Below are positions 50,201 through 62,380 of a stretch of 64,000 nucleotides of DNA, piece after piece. A program made the position numbers and the translations under genes. Positions within the stretch are counted from its first letter, which is position 1; each line of letters begins with the position of its first letter. Source of the DNA: Crambe crambe (lineage: Eukaryota > Porifera > Demospongiae > Poecilosclerida > Crambeidae); NCBI GenBank assembly GCA_963924555.1, contig OZ004594.1, positions 2,573,563-2,637,562 of the forward strand. The letters are read 5' to 3'. The notes beneath the pieces were generated by a model. It did no database searches and was not told where the DNA came from. It was given only the letters and a program-made list of their open reading frames with translations.

Positions 50201-50369
50201 TAGTGAAGACATAAGTTCCACTTGGTGCTGCAGCTGTGTTGCTATAGTTTGGATTGAAGTAGGAGTCTGGGATATCAGGAGACTGGCACGGAGAAGTATT
50301 AGTACTCCGAACATATCCAGATACGATTATGAGGACATAAATCCATTTCTTCACAATTTTGACTTCCAT
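47211..50369 (-). CDS. RTK gene G, single divergent ectodomain, intact kinase
   Basis: About 684 residues. Exons: 50369-49826 (signal peptide and ectodomain on one exon, unlike A-E and H-I), 49757-49455 (short stalk of repeated SIDTMSM units, membrane helix), 49320-49220, 49023-48976, 48889-48851, 48784-48678 (juxtamembrane), 48614-48398 (glycine loop), 48340-48122 (HRDLAARN), 48066-47974 (DFG, activation loop [10 protein letters not shown]), 47909-47796, 47744-47659, 47394-47211. Phases are intact. The ectodomain keeps NCSGT, QYCYH and ICC but has extra Cys (TLCPKQ, SNCINI) and little else in common with the A-E modules. The cytoplasmic side of the membrane exon is extended ([10 protein letters not shown]). 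The start codon is only 125 bases from gene H's stop. Confidence 0.92.
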
Positions 50370-50426
50370 CCTATGCTTGCGCTTTCGTATTCTTGTACTG
50401 GCCAGCTACATCTGGCTACGGCCAGC

Positions 50427-50456
50427 TGCGCATGCGCAGTTATGGGGGGCGGGGAT
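50427..50456. promoter_or_regulatory. NRF-1-like palindrome plus GC box upstream of gene G
   Basis: TGCGCATGCGCA (50427-50438) followed by GGGGGGCGGGG (50444-50454), 58-85 bases upstream of the G start codon. The same pair, slightly changed, precedes the G-type pseudogene at 63586-63613. Promoter role is inferred. Confidence 0.45.
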
Positions 50457-50493
50457 CCGGAGTTGTATAATTAAACAAAATTAACTAGTTTGT

Positions 50494-50499
50494 TTTATT
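50494..50499 (-). promoter_or_regulatory. AATAAA polyadenylation signal overlapping the gene H stop codon
   Basis: On the minus strand the stop codon TAA of gene H lies inside AATAAA. The same arrangement is found at gene J (63665-63670). The 3' UTR must then be very short. Confidence 0.5.
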
Positions 50500-53400
50500 G
50501 ATATCTGGTCTGCAAGTCCTTGTACAGTTCTTGTCCGCACAGAAGGTCAGCCCCCAGCTTGGTAGCCTCAGGGTGAACAGATCCGTCCTCCTCTGACCAC
50601 TGCAGCAACTTTGTATCAGGCAGAGATAGTTTCCTGGAGACATCTGAGAAGTTGGGACGTTGAGAGGCAACAGGATGCCTATATAAACAGGTCAAGTTCA
50701 ATAAATATAGCTGTTAAGCACCGAGAAAACATTTAATTTTAAGGTAGCCGTCTGGTTGGAAAAAATTAATAGCGTAGCTTGCGCACATGAGCATACATGA
50801 TGTACACATGCTGCATACATAATGTACACATGTGCATACATGATATACACATGTGCATGCATGATGTATGTAGGCATGTGCATGCATGTCTGTATAGATC
50901 AATTTGAAAGTATATAGCAAGCTAATTTAGTTAGCTACCAGCTGGTACTGCTAATCAATATGACTATTATAGTGAAAGCAATAAGCAGATATTGTATAGT
51001 TTACAAAGAAGTGCATACGATGGGCAGATGGCAAGTGGCATCATATGGCTATGATATGCTATCATAAACTGGTGCAAGTAAAGGTAACTAAGCTATTGTA
51101 ACTCTATAGCCATCACAAAGGATGTATACCATAGCTAATTATGTGTGACAGTTCCAGGTAGCTAGAAATCAGACATTATTTACTCTTGATTGAATACATT
51201 GACCAAATTTCTAGAATGGGCCTACATGTATCTCTCTGCACCTTAGTACAAAGTATGAGGTAAAACACTCTAAGAACCATGCATTGTAGAATGGCCCCAT
51301 CTCTACACCTTGGTACAAGTATGAAGACTCATTAAATAATGCACTCTAAGAGTACATGCATTATTTGATTTCTGCCTGGGATGACATTATGGCCAGCTCA
51401 GTAACTTACCAGCATGATATCATGATGTCATAAAGGGCTCTAGGGCATCCAGGGGAAGGGGGGAGACGAAACCCTGTGTCTATTATCTTGATGACCTATA
51501 GAGTCAGTGAAGTTGTCATGATAAAATTATGTTACACTATAATGTAGTTGTACCTTATTCATCTCGTAGTTCTCATAAGGTTTATGTCCCACACTCCATA
51601 TCTCATACATGAGAACTCCATAGCTCCACACATCACTAGCACTGGAGTACGTCTTGTAATGGAGAGCCTGTTTGTGATTAGAGTCTGAAAATCTTGTTAT
51701 AGTTAGCTGGTTGAATATAACAGACCTCAGGAGCTGTCCACTTGATTGGGATCATCCCACCACGTGAAATGTAGTGACTCTCCTGTATCAGGTCACGTGA
51801 CATCCCAAAGTCTGCAATCTAGTTAGAGAATAGCTAGGATTTTATCAGGATACAACTTATTAATTGCTTACTTTGCATATCTCATCCTCAGAGACCAGAA
51901 TGTTCCTTGCAGCCAGGTCTCTGTGAATGAAGGCCTTGTTGGACAGGTAGGCCATACCAGAGGCCACCTGTCGACAGTAACTCAGGAGGGTGTGGTCATC
52001 CACATTGACAGCTTCTTCATCTGATCGCATGTGGAGGAGATGATTCCTAAGATCTCCTTTTTCAAGAAGTTCCAGAATCAACAAAACCTAAATGGAATAG
52101 TTATAGCTAGCCAGGTTGCATATTTTTGAAAGGCATGTATGAATTAACCCACTGGCTCTCCATCTGTTATCAACCCATATGTCTCCACCACATTATGGTG
52201 CTTGAACTGGCCCATGATGGCTGCCTCCTGCAGGAACTTGACTCTGTCCTCCTCCCCTGATCCTTCCTTGAGGGTCTTCACGGCCACCTCCATTTGACCC
52301 TTGGGGGACTCCCACAGTCCCTTGTAGACCATACCAAACTGACCAGACCCAAGTAGCTTTCCAAGCCTATAATTTAAAGAATAGCTATGACCATGGTGGC
52401 TCATGCACTGTTTTTCGAACAGCTATAGATAACTTCATGTGAAGGAATCTAATGGGTTTGATCAATGAGTAATAGATTATAGGGAACTTAATTTGGTACC
52501 TTAGCTATACAGGCAGCATATCTCAAACTTCTCAAGTATATCACTATAGTATTGCAGATTGTTTTTCACCAAGCAAATGAGGCCACCACTAGTTAGGACT
52601 CCCTTCATACCTTGAACTTGGATTTATCTATAATATAGCTAGCTAGCTACCTATCTAGTCATGTCAAAGCTAGCAAGGGTATAGCTAAAAGTGAGCAAGA
52701 AGTTTCACCCAGAGTCAAGGATTATTAGCTAATAATAATTATAGTAGCTAATATGGCTATACTTAATAGAATCTCGAAAAAGGTCTTGAATCATTATGTT
52801 TTTCAACTGTGAATGGAGTTCATTTTCCTCTGTTGCTGGTACCAGGTAAACTCCTGCTTCATCATCCTATACAGATAATTATGTGGCATGTGACAATGAG
52901 GACATTGTGCAGGACTGCAGCTATTGAAACATACTATTGATTTTATTTCACTGCTATTCTTCATTTCCACTGATGATAATGGCTATAATAATAATAATTC
53001 TATAGGAACAGCACATAGACTGCTATAGCTACATACATGGTGCTTGTATAATGTATTCGATCAGCCACAGCTATTTAGCTATACACTTTTGCATGACTTT
53101 GAATACATGTGTAAGCTTCCCATGACTTTACATAGAGGCATAGGGTAGCATTAGCTATGTTTATAGCCGCTGTCATCAAAAATACATAGGGGGTGAGGAA
53201 AGAGAGAATGCTCCCTTGTAATATCCAAGCTCATAGCTACGTATAGGTCATGTGAAGATGACACAACATAAAGTGTGAAAGACAAACAGTTAACTTGATG
53301 ACAGTGATATATAGAAACTAATGGATCTGGCTATATTAAATTCATGGAATGAAAGTATAGCTAAATGTTTGAAGTATACAAACTTACAACTTCATAGCTG

Positions 53401-56131
53401 ATTCCACCATCAGCATAATAATACTCATGACGTCCCTAAAGATAACAAAAGAACTAATACACACAACAACAGGTTTATCATTTGAACGCCTTTTGGGAAT
53501 TCACTGTCATGTGGACTTGTGACTACATTATAGCTATGACATGCATCTTTTTTAGTTAGGTGATTTGATTATAAGACTGGTTGCATGTAGGCTCTAATTT
53601 TTAGCTAATTTTCTCACTCAAACTCCCATCATTTTCAGTTGTAGCTACCCATTATCACTAGAATGATTCTTGGATTCCAGAACAATGTGCATCACCCTGA
53701 TGAAGGCTAGAGTATTCTGGTTGAAACGTTGGTGGTTTGTTTCATAAGCTAGAACTAATTCTATTGAATGTGCATCTTATTGAGACATGCATTATTACGT
53801 ACCTCTACCTCTGTTTCTTGGCTACCTTCGAATGAGACTCGAGGTCCACTGCCAGCATACTCATCACCTGTATACAGAATACGGTTTGATAATTTGCTTA
53901 TCATCACAACCTTTGGTGTGACTTCCTAGAACTCGTAATAGCTAGTGAAGTAACAATTTATCATAACTATATGCAAAATAGCACTACAGCTAACCTCCAG
54001 TGTAGTAGGCAGCATTTCCAAATAAATCCCATGCCATCTCTTTCTCTCATTCCAGACTGTTGTTTGAGTTGATATTTAATTACCACTATCACTCCACAGA
54101 CAATGATGGACATTAGAACTAATACAGCTACAAATCCTCCTGTAATACCTCCCACAAGAGCACCACTAACATCTGTGTTTATCTTCTCTGTAGTAGCAAC
54201 GTCAGTGTCTGCACAAAAACAACAACAAACAAACAAACAAACAAACAAACAAACAACATAGCAAGCTACATGCATGCAGACATGAGATTCTGCTTTATAT
54301 ACATAGCTATGATATTATTATCCTGAATAACTGATGGGTGTACTAAATTACCAATCAAAAATCTCAGTAGTATGAAAGAGGGATTGTTCAGTCGATCATC
54401 TTCACTGAGTGTGAATCTCATTCTGGTATCCATTCCAACTGGAACTTGGTATTGCTTAAGATAATTCTCGGTAGCCAATGTGGTAAAACTTAAAGGCCTT
54501 CTTCCATTTATCACTACACCAAAGCTGTACATTGAGGAGGTGATCTTGAATCGTTGTCTGGGTTGTAAATCTCCAGTAACACAGCAAATCTGCTCTGTAT
54601 CTCCTATGCATTTATTGTTCTGTGGAGTAGTTCTTATAGTGATTCTGTTTTTCACTCTGACTTGCATGCCATTTTGGGCTAGGGATAGGAAAATAATATT
54701 TCCCATGTCTCCATTCCTTGCCTGGTAGCAGTACTGGAGAGACACCACAGTGCCATTGCAGTTACGTAATGGTGACTCAGAATTGATGGTGAAGATGAAG
54801 GTGTTTCTATTAGTCACCCTACTTTCAGGATTGAAGGCAGCTGCATTCATAACATTAAAGTAGAAGTTAGGGATATTGGGGGTGTAGACCAGTCCACTTT
54901 GGTCTGAAGACTGGCATCGAAGAAGCGAGGATATATTGACCTCTGGTTGATCCCAATATGAAGTAGCCAATTGTTGAGTGGTAGCTGTGGGTACCTCCAA
55001 TTGTTGAGTGGTAGCTGTGGGTACCTCCAATTGTTGAGTGGTAGCTGTGGGTACCTCCAATTGTTGAGTGGTAGGTGTGGGTGCCTCCAATTGTTGAGTG
55101 GTAGCTGTGGGTACCTCCAATTGTTGAGTGGTAGCTGTGGGTACCTCCAATTGTTGAGTGGTAGGTGTGGGTACCTTATTGTCATTCATTTCAGTGGTAG
55201 CTACATTAGAATTGTGTATATACATAACAATGTCAATGCAGAATGCAGTAGGAACAAGGGAGGGGAGGAGGCCAGTGGGCTGGGGGCCTGGTCCAAACAA
55301 TAAGAAATCAGTTTCACTAGCTAACTGGTGAAGCTTAATTGTTCTTACCAATGAAGAATCGTAGTAGCAAGAGAGAACTTGATTGATTACGATTAGCGTC
55401 TGTGAGTGTGAAAGTTCTTCTTGGACCATTCACTCCCAGTGAAGCCTGATACTGCTCAGCACGATACTCCATAGCTGAAGGGACAAATGCCAGAAGTCGG
55501 GAACGTTGATTTCCTACTACAACACCAAAGCTGTAGTTGGTGGGCGGAATCTCGAATCTGTCTGTGGGTTGAAGTGAAGTACTGTCACAGCAGATGATCT
55601 GTTGTTGGTTCTGACCACTCTGAGTGCAGGTACTGTTTTGTGGAGAAGTCCTTATTTGAATTTTATTGCTCACTGTGAAGTTCAAACCATTCTTGACTAG
55701 GAATAGAAGGTTAAAGATACTCTGGTTCATTCCTATGTCTCTGTTCCTTGCTTGGTAGCAATACTGGAGAGACACCACAGTGCCACTACAGTTACGTAAT
55801 GATGACTCAGGGGGGATGGTGAAGATGTAAATGATTCCATCCTTAGCAGCAGTCAAATTGGCTTTAGGACCAGTCCTGAAGTTAGCTGCATTCATGTCAC
55901 TAAAGTAGAAGTCAGGAATGTTGGGAGTGTAGACCTGTCCAGTTTGCTCTTTGGAGTGCATGCACTGATAAAGTGATTCAGAAGTGCCAAGTGCTGTAGC
56001 TGTGATAACAAACATGTCAGTCATGGTCACTATAGCCTATAGTGTTTCTTGATGCTGTATAAGTTCCACTTACCATAGAACTGAAGCCCCAGAATAATAG
56101 GAATCCATATCTTAATATTCAAGACTGCCAT
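50495..56131 (-). CDS. RTK gene H, two modules, frameshift after the membrane helix
   Basis: Exons: 56131-56074 (signal MAVLNIKIWIPIILGLQF), 55993-55349 (module 1), 55200-54352 (Thr/Gln repeat linker plus module 2), 54208-53995 (membrane helix), 53867-53803, 53435-53388, 52982-52935, 52866-52763 (juxtamembrane), 52366-52153, 52087-51872 (HRDLAARN), 51818-51726 ([13 protein letters not shown]), 51667-51554, 51495-51410, 50678-50495. Every exon keeps phase except 54208-53995, which is 214 bases. One extra base after GMGF shifts the frame, hides a NAAYYTG motif and brings a stop at the start of the next exon. As read, H would make a membrane-anchored receptor with no kinase, although its kinase exons are intact. 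Sequence error, allele or genuine truncation cannot be told apart here. Confidence 0.85.
50775..50890. repeat. ACACATG/TGCATACATGA minisatellite, gene H intron
   Basis: Short imperfect units (GCATACATGATGTACACATG) in the intron before the last exon. The longer relative is at 57430-57705 in gene I, and its edge is visible at 63975 in gene J. Confidence 0.75.
53694..53767 (+). mobile_element. Very short insertion of a Penelope-like 3' tail with target duplication
   Basis: About 74 bases matching the 3' end of the element at 44050-45222 (CACCCTGATGAAGGC, GAAACGTTGG), with AATGTGCATC present on both sides. It sits in a gene H intron. The target duplication suggests an independent, extremely 5'-truncated insertion. 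Confidence 0.7.
54218..54256. repeat. (CAAA)n microsatellite in a gene H intron
   Basis: Run of ACAAACAAACAA units just upstream of the membrane exon acceptor; it replaces a normal polypyrimidine tract on the minus strand with GTTT repeats. Confidence 0.85.
54965..55180. repeat. Coding 30-bp minisatellite: gene H linker
   Basis: Seven copies of a 30-bp unit encode PTATTQQLEV-type decapeptides on the minus strand, between the two ectodomain modules. Copies are almost identical, so the copy number is likely polymorphic. The Thr-rich unit suggests an O-glycosylated spacer. Confidence 0.9.
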
Positions 56132-56689
56132 GGAGATAGTTACAGGATTAGTTATAGCAGACAACTAGCTAGTAGCTATGCCTCAATCCTTCTTTGGTTC
56201 TCAGCTATTATAGCTACATAGGTACATAGCTATACGTATTCAGCTGGTAGTATAGTGATGGTCATATAGCCATATAAGGCAAAGTGAAACTTGTAGAATT
56301 ATCAATTGACATTACATTCAGTTGAATATCATAAGTACTGTAGAAGCTGAAGAATAACACTGGGTATTATTTTTGATAACAGGGGATAACATGTGCCCCC
56401 TTGAAATGAACTCCTCCTTCAGTGTCCCCCCTGCAAATCACTTGGCCAGCTACATATGGAAGGAGATAAGAAAATAAGTCTACTGAGAGTTTCAGAGTTG
56501 TAGCTTATGTAGCACATTTTGGACACCCTGCACTTTACAGGACAGATTAATCTTTCAAACAAACTTTGTGGTCATGAAAAATTCTTCTGAATAAAAAAAG
56601 CTAAGTAGGGCTGGCCCATCCACTGCTTATGACGTCCTAGTTCCTCAGCCTGCTAAATGAGAAGGCAAGTAATTTCATTTGCCCAATCA

Positions 56690-57070
56690 AAAGGCATGAC
56701 AGTGCTCACACTTCAACAATATGTTTTCATCTGATCATGATGTATATGTAAATCTCTAACATTTTCCCCCAATAGCTACTTGTATTTGAAGTATTATGGT
56801 GCATCACTCTCTGTTATTATATCGGAGCATAAACGATGCTTCTGTATGCAGCAGAAGTGATTCCGTGAAAGCAGGGAAAACACATGTTGCCAATGAAAGC
56901 ATCACTGTCAGTGGAAAACAGACTAAAACTTGATAGACCACTGCAGTTATGTGGGAAGACGCAAGTTCCAATTGGTGCTACTCTCACTGTGTTATTTTCA
57001 TAAGAGCAAAGAAGTACTAGAAGTGCTTTGAATATGTCCAGATATGATTACATTAGGACACAAATCCACT
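56690..57070 (-). pseudogene. G-type receptor remnant next to gene I
   Basis: CAATCAAAAGGCATG..CAGTGCTCAC at 56690 matches the end of gene G's membrane exon. CACTGCAGTTATG and ATATGTCCAGATATGATTA (56935-57065) match its ectodomain and signal region. The parts between are missing. It occupies the same position relative to gene I as intact G does to gene H. Confidence 0.7.
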
Positions 57071-57135
57071 GTCATAGCTATATTATATGCACATATGCAC
57101 AATCATGGGAGCATGCAGGGAGGGGGCACAAGTTG

Positions 57136-60100
57136 TTATTTCTGATATCTCGTCTGTAAGTCTTTGTACAGTTCCTGTCCACACAGGAGGTCAGCTCCCA
57201 GCTTGGTAGCCTCAGAATGAACAGACCTATCTTCCTCTGACCACTGCAGCAATTTTGTATCAGGCAGGGAGAGTTTTCTGGTGATATCTGAGAAGTTGGG
57301 ACGTTGAGAGGCAACAGGATGCCTGTATAATAATATATATTCCATAATACTTGTAGCTATTAAGGGTAGCCAGTCAGATGGTGTAGCTAGATATACGTAT
57401 TGTTATGTAGCATATGTGTATGCATGGTATAGCTACACATGGTGTACATAATATTATGTGCATGCATGATGTAGACAGTGCATGCATACACATGCACATA
57501 TGCATGTATGATGTAGACACATACGTGCATGATATACACATGTGCATGCATGATGTACACATGTGGATGTATGATGTAGACATGTGCATGCATGATGTAC
57601 ACATGTGGATGTAGGATGTAGACATGTGCATGGATGATGTACACATGTGCATGCATGATGTAGACATGTGCATGCATGATGTAGACATGTGCATGCATGA
57701 TGTAGCTATATAATGTGTATGCATGTCTGTATATATTAAATTGAAGGCATAACCAGCAGTTATATTAGCCAGGTACTAATAACAATGGGTTGATTTATAG
57801 TGAAAGCAATGAGTAGATATTAGACAAGTGCATATAGCTATGGCATTGTTGCAAGTATGTATTCATAATTATGAGCTAGCTATGATTACACTATTACAAA
57901 CTTGCAGAAGTTAAGTTATTGAACTATAGCTATCACATGCATATATAATAGCTGATTATGTGTGACAGTTCCAGGTAGCTAGAAATCAGACATTATTGAC
58001 CAAATTTCTGTCATGCATCTCTATCTCTCTGCATGCACCTTAGTAGTACAAAGTATGAAGTAGAATTAACACTCTAAGAGTCATGCATTGTAGAATGGCC
58101 CCATCTCCACACCTTAGTACAAAGTATGAAGATTCCCAGGTACGTAGAAATTAAATAATGCACTCTAAGAGTACATGCATTATTTGATTTCTGCCTGGGA
58201 TGACATTATGGCCGGCTCAGTAACTTACCAGCATGATATCATGATGTCATAAAGGGCTCTAGGGCATCCAGGGGAAGGGGGGAGACGAAACCCTGTGTCT
58301 ATTATCTTGATGACCTATAGAGTCAGTGAAGTTATCATGATAAAATTAATGATGTTACACTATGATTATAGTTGTACCTTATTCATCTCGTAGTTCTCAT
58401 AAGGTTTATGTCCCACACTCCATATCTCATACATGAGAACTCCATAACTCCACACATCACTAGCACTGGAATACGTCTTGTAATGGAGAGCCTGTTTGTG
58501 GTTAGAGTCTAAAGTTCTTATTATAGTTAGCTGGTTGAATATAACAGACCTCAGGAGCTGTCCACTTGATTGGGATCATCCCACCACGTGAAATGTAGTG
58601 ACTCTCCTGTATCAGGTCACGTGACATCCCAAAGTCTGCAATCTAGTTAGAGAATAGCTAGGATTCTATCAGGATACAACTTGTTAATTGCTTACTTTGC
58701 ATATCTCATCCTCAGAGACCAGAATGTTCCTTGCAGCCAGGTCTCTGTGGACAAAGGCCTTGTTGGACAGGTAGGCCATCCCAGAGGCCACTTGTCGACA
58801 GTAACTCAGGAGGGTGTGGTCATCCACATTGACAGCTTCTTCTTCATCCAATCGCATGTGGAGGAGATGGTTTCTAAGATCTCCTTTTTCAAGAAGTTCC
58901 AGAATCAACAAAACCTAAATGGAAATAGCCAGGTTGCATATTTTTGAAAGCATGCATGAATTAACTCACTGGCTCTCCATCTGTTATCAACCCATACATC
59001 TCCACCACATTATGGTGCTTGAACTGGCCCATGATGGCTGCCTCCTGGAGGAACTTGACTCTGTCCTCCTCCTCTGATCCTTCCTTGAGGGTCTTCACTG
59101 CCACCTCCATTTGACCCTTGGGGGACTCCCACAGTCCCTTGTAGACCATACCAAACTGACCAGACCCAAGTAGCTTTCCAAGCCTGTAGTTAATCATAAA
59201 TGGCTTAGCAATCATACACATACAGTCCAGAAATATGAATGAGATTGTAGCTACTTGATAGAGTCTCGAAAGAGATCTTCTTGTATATCTTTCAACTGTG
59301 TGTAAAGCTCATTTTCATTCGTCGCTGGTACCAGATAAGCCTCTGCTTTGTCCTATACCAAAGATTTTAATTTTGTACATTTGATAAACTGGTGAAATTC
59401 ACCGTTGACTTTGATTCATTCTTCATTCCAGCTGACGAGAGTGGCTGAAATAATAAAGAAATCAGTGATATTTTCACAGACTTCAGCTTGAGGCATTCTC
59501 CCCTAATCTTTCTCCAAATGTGTGTATACAGGATTATGTACGTGTGTGAAGCTAAAACATGTTCCATATCTTTTAACAACTTGATAATGATGAGTAGTAA
59601 ATTGACACTTCACAGTTTATTTAGTTGCATATAACGCTAAACTGTTAAAATATATTTTTTTTAAATCAATAAAGCAAAATAGAATGGTGTGCATACAAGA
59701 ATGACACCAGTGCAGCCATAAACTCTTGAGTGTTCACTTAATACAATCTGACACGTCATTCTTACACATACCAAAATTGTTCAGTGCTCTAGCTGTAGTT
59801 AGCTATATCAACTCACGACTTCATAACTTGTACCTCCATCAGCACAATAGTACTCATGGCTTTCCTGTGAAAACAATAACAAACATGTTTGGGAATCATG
59901 TTATAGTGTGGGAAAGGTTATTATAATATAGGTACAATACGTAGTTAGCTACCTCAGCCTCTACTTCTTTCCATTTGATGCTGTCTTCAAATGAAACTTG
60001 AGGTCCAACACCAGCGTACTCATGACCTGGGTAATGAAAATATTAGCTATTGATACAATACACTAAAGACAAGACCATTCAAGTCTATAATGAGACCACC

Positions 60101-61468
60101 TCTCTATTAATTTTATTAACCCCACCATGTCATGTCCTAACAGCACCTTTTCCAGCTATTTCATTAAAGAGATCACCTAGATAGGTGATCACAATAAGCA
60201 AGTTTTGGAAACCTATAAATAAACTATAGTCTTCTGAAATAGGAAGGATAATAACAGTAAGCCAGAGTACAACAATAACAACAATAATAACAATAACAAC
60301 AACTATCATGACTCTTACCTGCACTGTAGTATGCAGGATTTCTAATTCCTGTGCCTTCTCTTTCTGGCTGACGTTTCATCTGATATTTGATCATCAATAT
60401 CATACCACAGGAAATGATGGCTATCAGACCTAAGACAGATGCAAACCCTCCAATGACTCCACCAATAAGGGCATCGTTTGACTTTGCTTCTGTATAATTT
60501 GCTTCATCCATGGTAGTAGGATCCTGATCTGCTTTGGAACTACTAATAGTGCTAGTGCTAGTGCTAGGGCTAGGGCTAGGGCACTTGAAAGGCACGGTTT
60601 TGTTCACCTGATCGATGATACTAGCTGTGGATACCTCAGAATCTGCATTGAAATTGTGGATTTTAATAACTATGAAATTAATAATAGGCTGCCATTCTTA
60701 CTCAATCGTAGTAGCAAGAGAGAACTTGATTGAGCACAATTAGCATCTGTGAGTGTGAAAGTCCCACTTGGACCATTCATTCCCAGTGAAGCCTGGTACT
60801 GCCCAACATGATACTTCATAGCCGAAGGGGCAAAAGTCAAAAGTCGGAAAGAACGTTGATTTCTTACTACAACACCAAAGCTGTAGTTTGTGGGTGGAAT
60901 CTTGAATCTGTCTGTGGGTTGAAGTGAAGTACTGTCACAGCAGATGATCTGTTGTTGGTTCCGACCCCACTGAGTGCAGGTACTGTTTTGTGGAGAAGTC
61001 CTTATTCTAATTTTTTTGCTCACTGTGAAGTCCAAACCATTCTTGACTAGGGATAGAAAGTTAAAGACACGCTGGTTCATTCCTATGTCTCTGTCCCTTG
61101 CTTGGTAGCAGTACTGGAGAGACACCACAGTGCCACTACAGTTATATAATGGTGACTTAGAGGGGATGGGGAAGATGTAAGTGGTTCCATTCCTTGCAGC
61201 AGTCAAATTGGCTTTACGACCAGTCCTGAAGTTAGCTGCATTCATGTCATTAAAGTAGAAGTCAGGGATGTTGGGAGTGTAGACCTGTCCAGTTTGCTTT
61301 CTGGAGTGGATGCACTGATAGAGTGATTCAGAAGTGCCAAGTGCTGTAGCTGTGATAACAAACATGTCATGGCCACTATAGCTTCCTGATACTGTATAAG
61401 TTCCACTTACCATAGAACTGAAGCCCCAGAAGTACTGGAATCCATATCTTGATAGTCATGACTGCCAT
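57136..61468 (-). CDS. RTK gene I, single ectodomain module, intact kinase
   Basis: About 732 residues. Exons: 61468-61411 (signal MAVMTIKIWIPVLLGLQF), 61343-60702 (one six-Cys module), 60642-60319 (Ser/Pro/Thr stalk, membrane helix), 60026-59953, 59864-59817, 59444-59403, 59352-59255 (juxtamembrane), 59183-58970 (glycine loop GSGQFGMV), 58914-58696 (HRDLAARN), 58642-58550 ([13 protein letters not shown]), 58491-58378, 58314-58229, 57322-57136. All phases agree. The module is closest to module 1 of H; a second module is absent. Its 3' end lost two codons (the usual FFIG becomes a short RL) without changing phase. The membrane exon ends in RNPAYYSA, a canonical NPxY motif that could bind PTB-domain adaptors (inference). 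Confidence 0.92.
57430..57705. repeat. CATGCATGATGTAGACATGTG minisatellite, gene I intron
   Basis: About a dozen units of roughly 24 bases alternating GATGTACACATGTG and GATGTAGACATGTG, in the intron before the last exon. Long open frames on both strands here are repeat artefacts. Confidence 0.85.
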
Positions 61469-62261
61469 GGAGATAGCTGGGCTACTAGACTAGCTATAAT
61501 AGACAGCTAGCTATAGCTGTAGGTCTGTAGACCGCTAATTGCTAGCTGTCTTCTACATATATGTATTTAGTAGCTATAGATGGCTAAACAGGCAAAGTGA
61601 AACTTTAGAATTTTTCAGTTGAAATGTTTACATTCAGTTGCAATGTTATACATAATAGGATAGCCAGCTAGCTATATGCATAGTTTATCAATTCTAACAG
61701 ATGTCCACAACTTCATCAGCATAATATTACAGCTAAAACCCATAACCTATATCCTATAATGGATGTTAGTTAATCCTCAGCATGTCTATAGACATAGCTA
61801 TAGTAAGTTATTGAACACATGATCACTACATTGTTTGTTGTTGTTTCAAGTTTGGAGCTTGGAAAGAGTAATTATTATGTAGCTAAAGCTACAGCACAAC
61901 ACTCTTCCATTCAATGAGTGATAGATAACTACACTCAGAATTAGTCTAATAATCATATGGTTAATATTTACTAGCTAATGCATTTGCCCTCATTAGTTCG
62001 CGTGCAATTAATCCCTAATTGCACTCGTAGTTTATTTGCACTCCTACATATATCTGCGCATGTGCAGACTAGCCATTTCTGAAGATCTATTTCTACGTTT
62101 TTTCAAAGTGAATTGTAAGTGCTAGGCTTATCTAAGTAGATAGTTGGCCAAGTAGGCCACCCACTAGGCTTATGTAAGCTTTTGTGGCAAGCATTACAGG
62201 TTCATATTAACAGCTTCCTACATGCAGCTGCCTGAAGTAATCTTAATAGGCAATCACATGC
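61469..62261. other. 5' flank of gene I
   Basis: No gene seen. TGCGCATGTGCA at 62055-62066 resembles the NRF-1-type sites at B and G. Short GTGCAATTA/TAATTGCAC pieces near 62000-62030 resemble the hairpin that follows. Confidence 0.35.
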
Positions 62262-62380
62262 TTTTTCGTGCAATTTGGGTATAATTGCATTCGGAACTGT
62301 CTGAAATTGCACTCAGCTTCGCCTCGTGCAATTACACCTAGCCAGTTTCTCATGCAATTATACCCAAATTGCACGAAAAA
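62262..62380. mobile_element. Hairpin element with perfect 28-bp arms
   Basis: 62262-62289 (beginning TTTTTCGTGCAATTTGGG) is the exact reverse complement of 62353-62380, round a 63-base spacer. Typical foldback MITE; no clear target duplication. Confidence 0.8.

Noticed and set aside
54847-55185. Frame with repeated PLNNWRYPQL units
   Set aside because: Out-of-frame reading of the gene H linker minisatellite; the in-frame PTATTQQLEV reading continues into the ectodomain.
57374-57724. Cys/His/Met-rich open frames
   Set aside because: They read through the CATGTG minisatellite in an intron of gene I.
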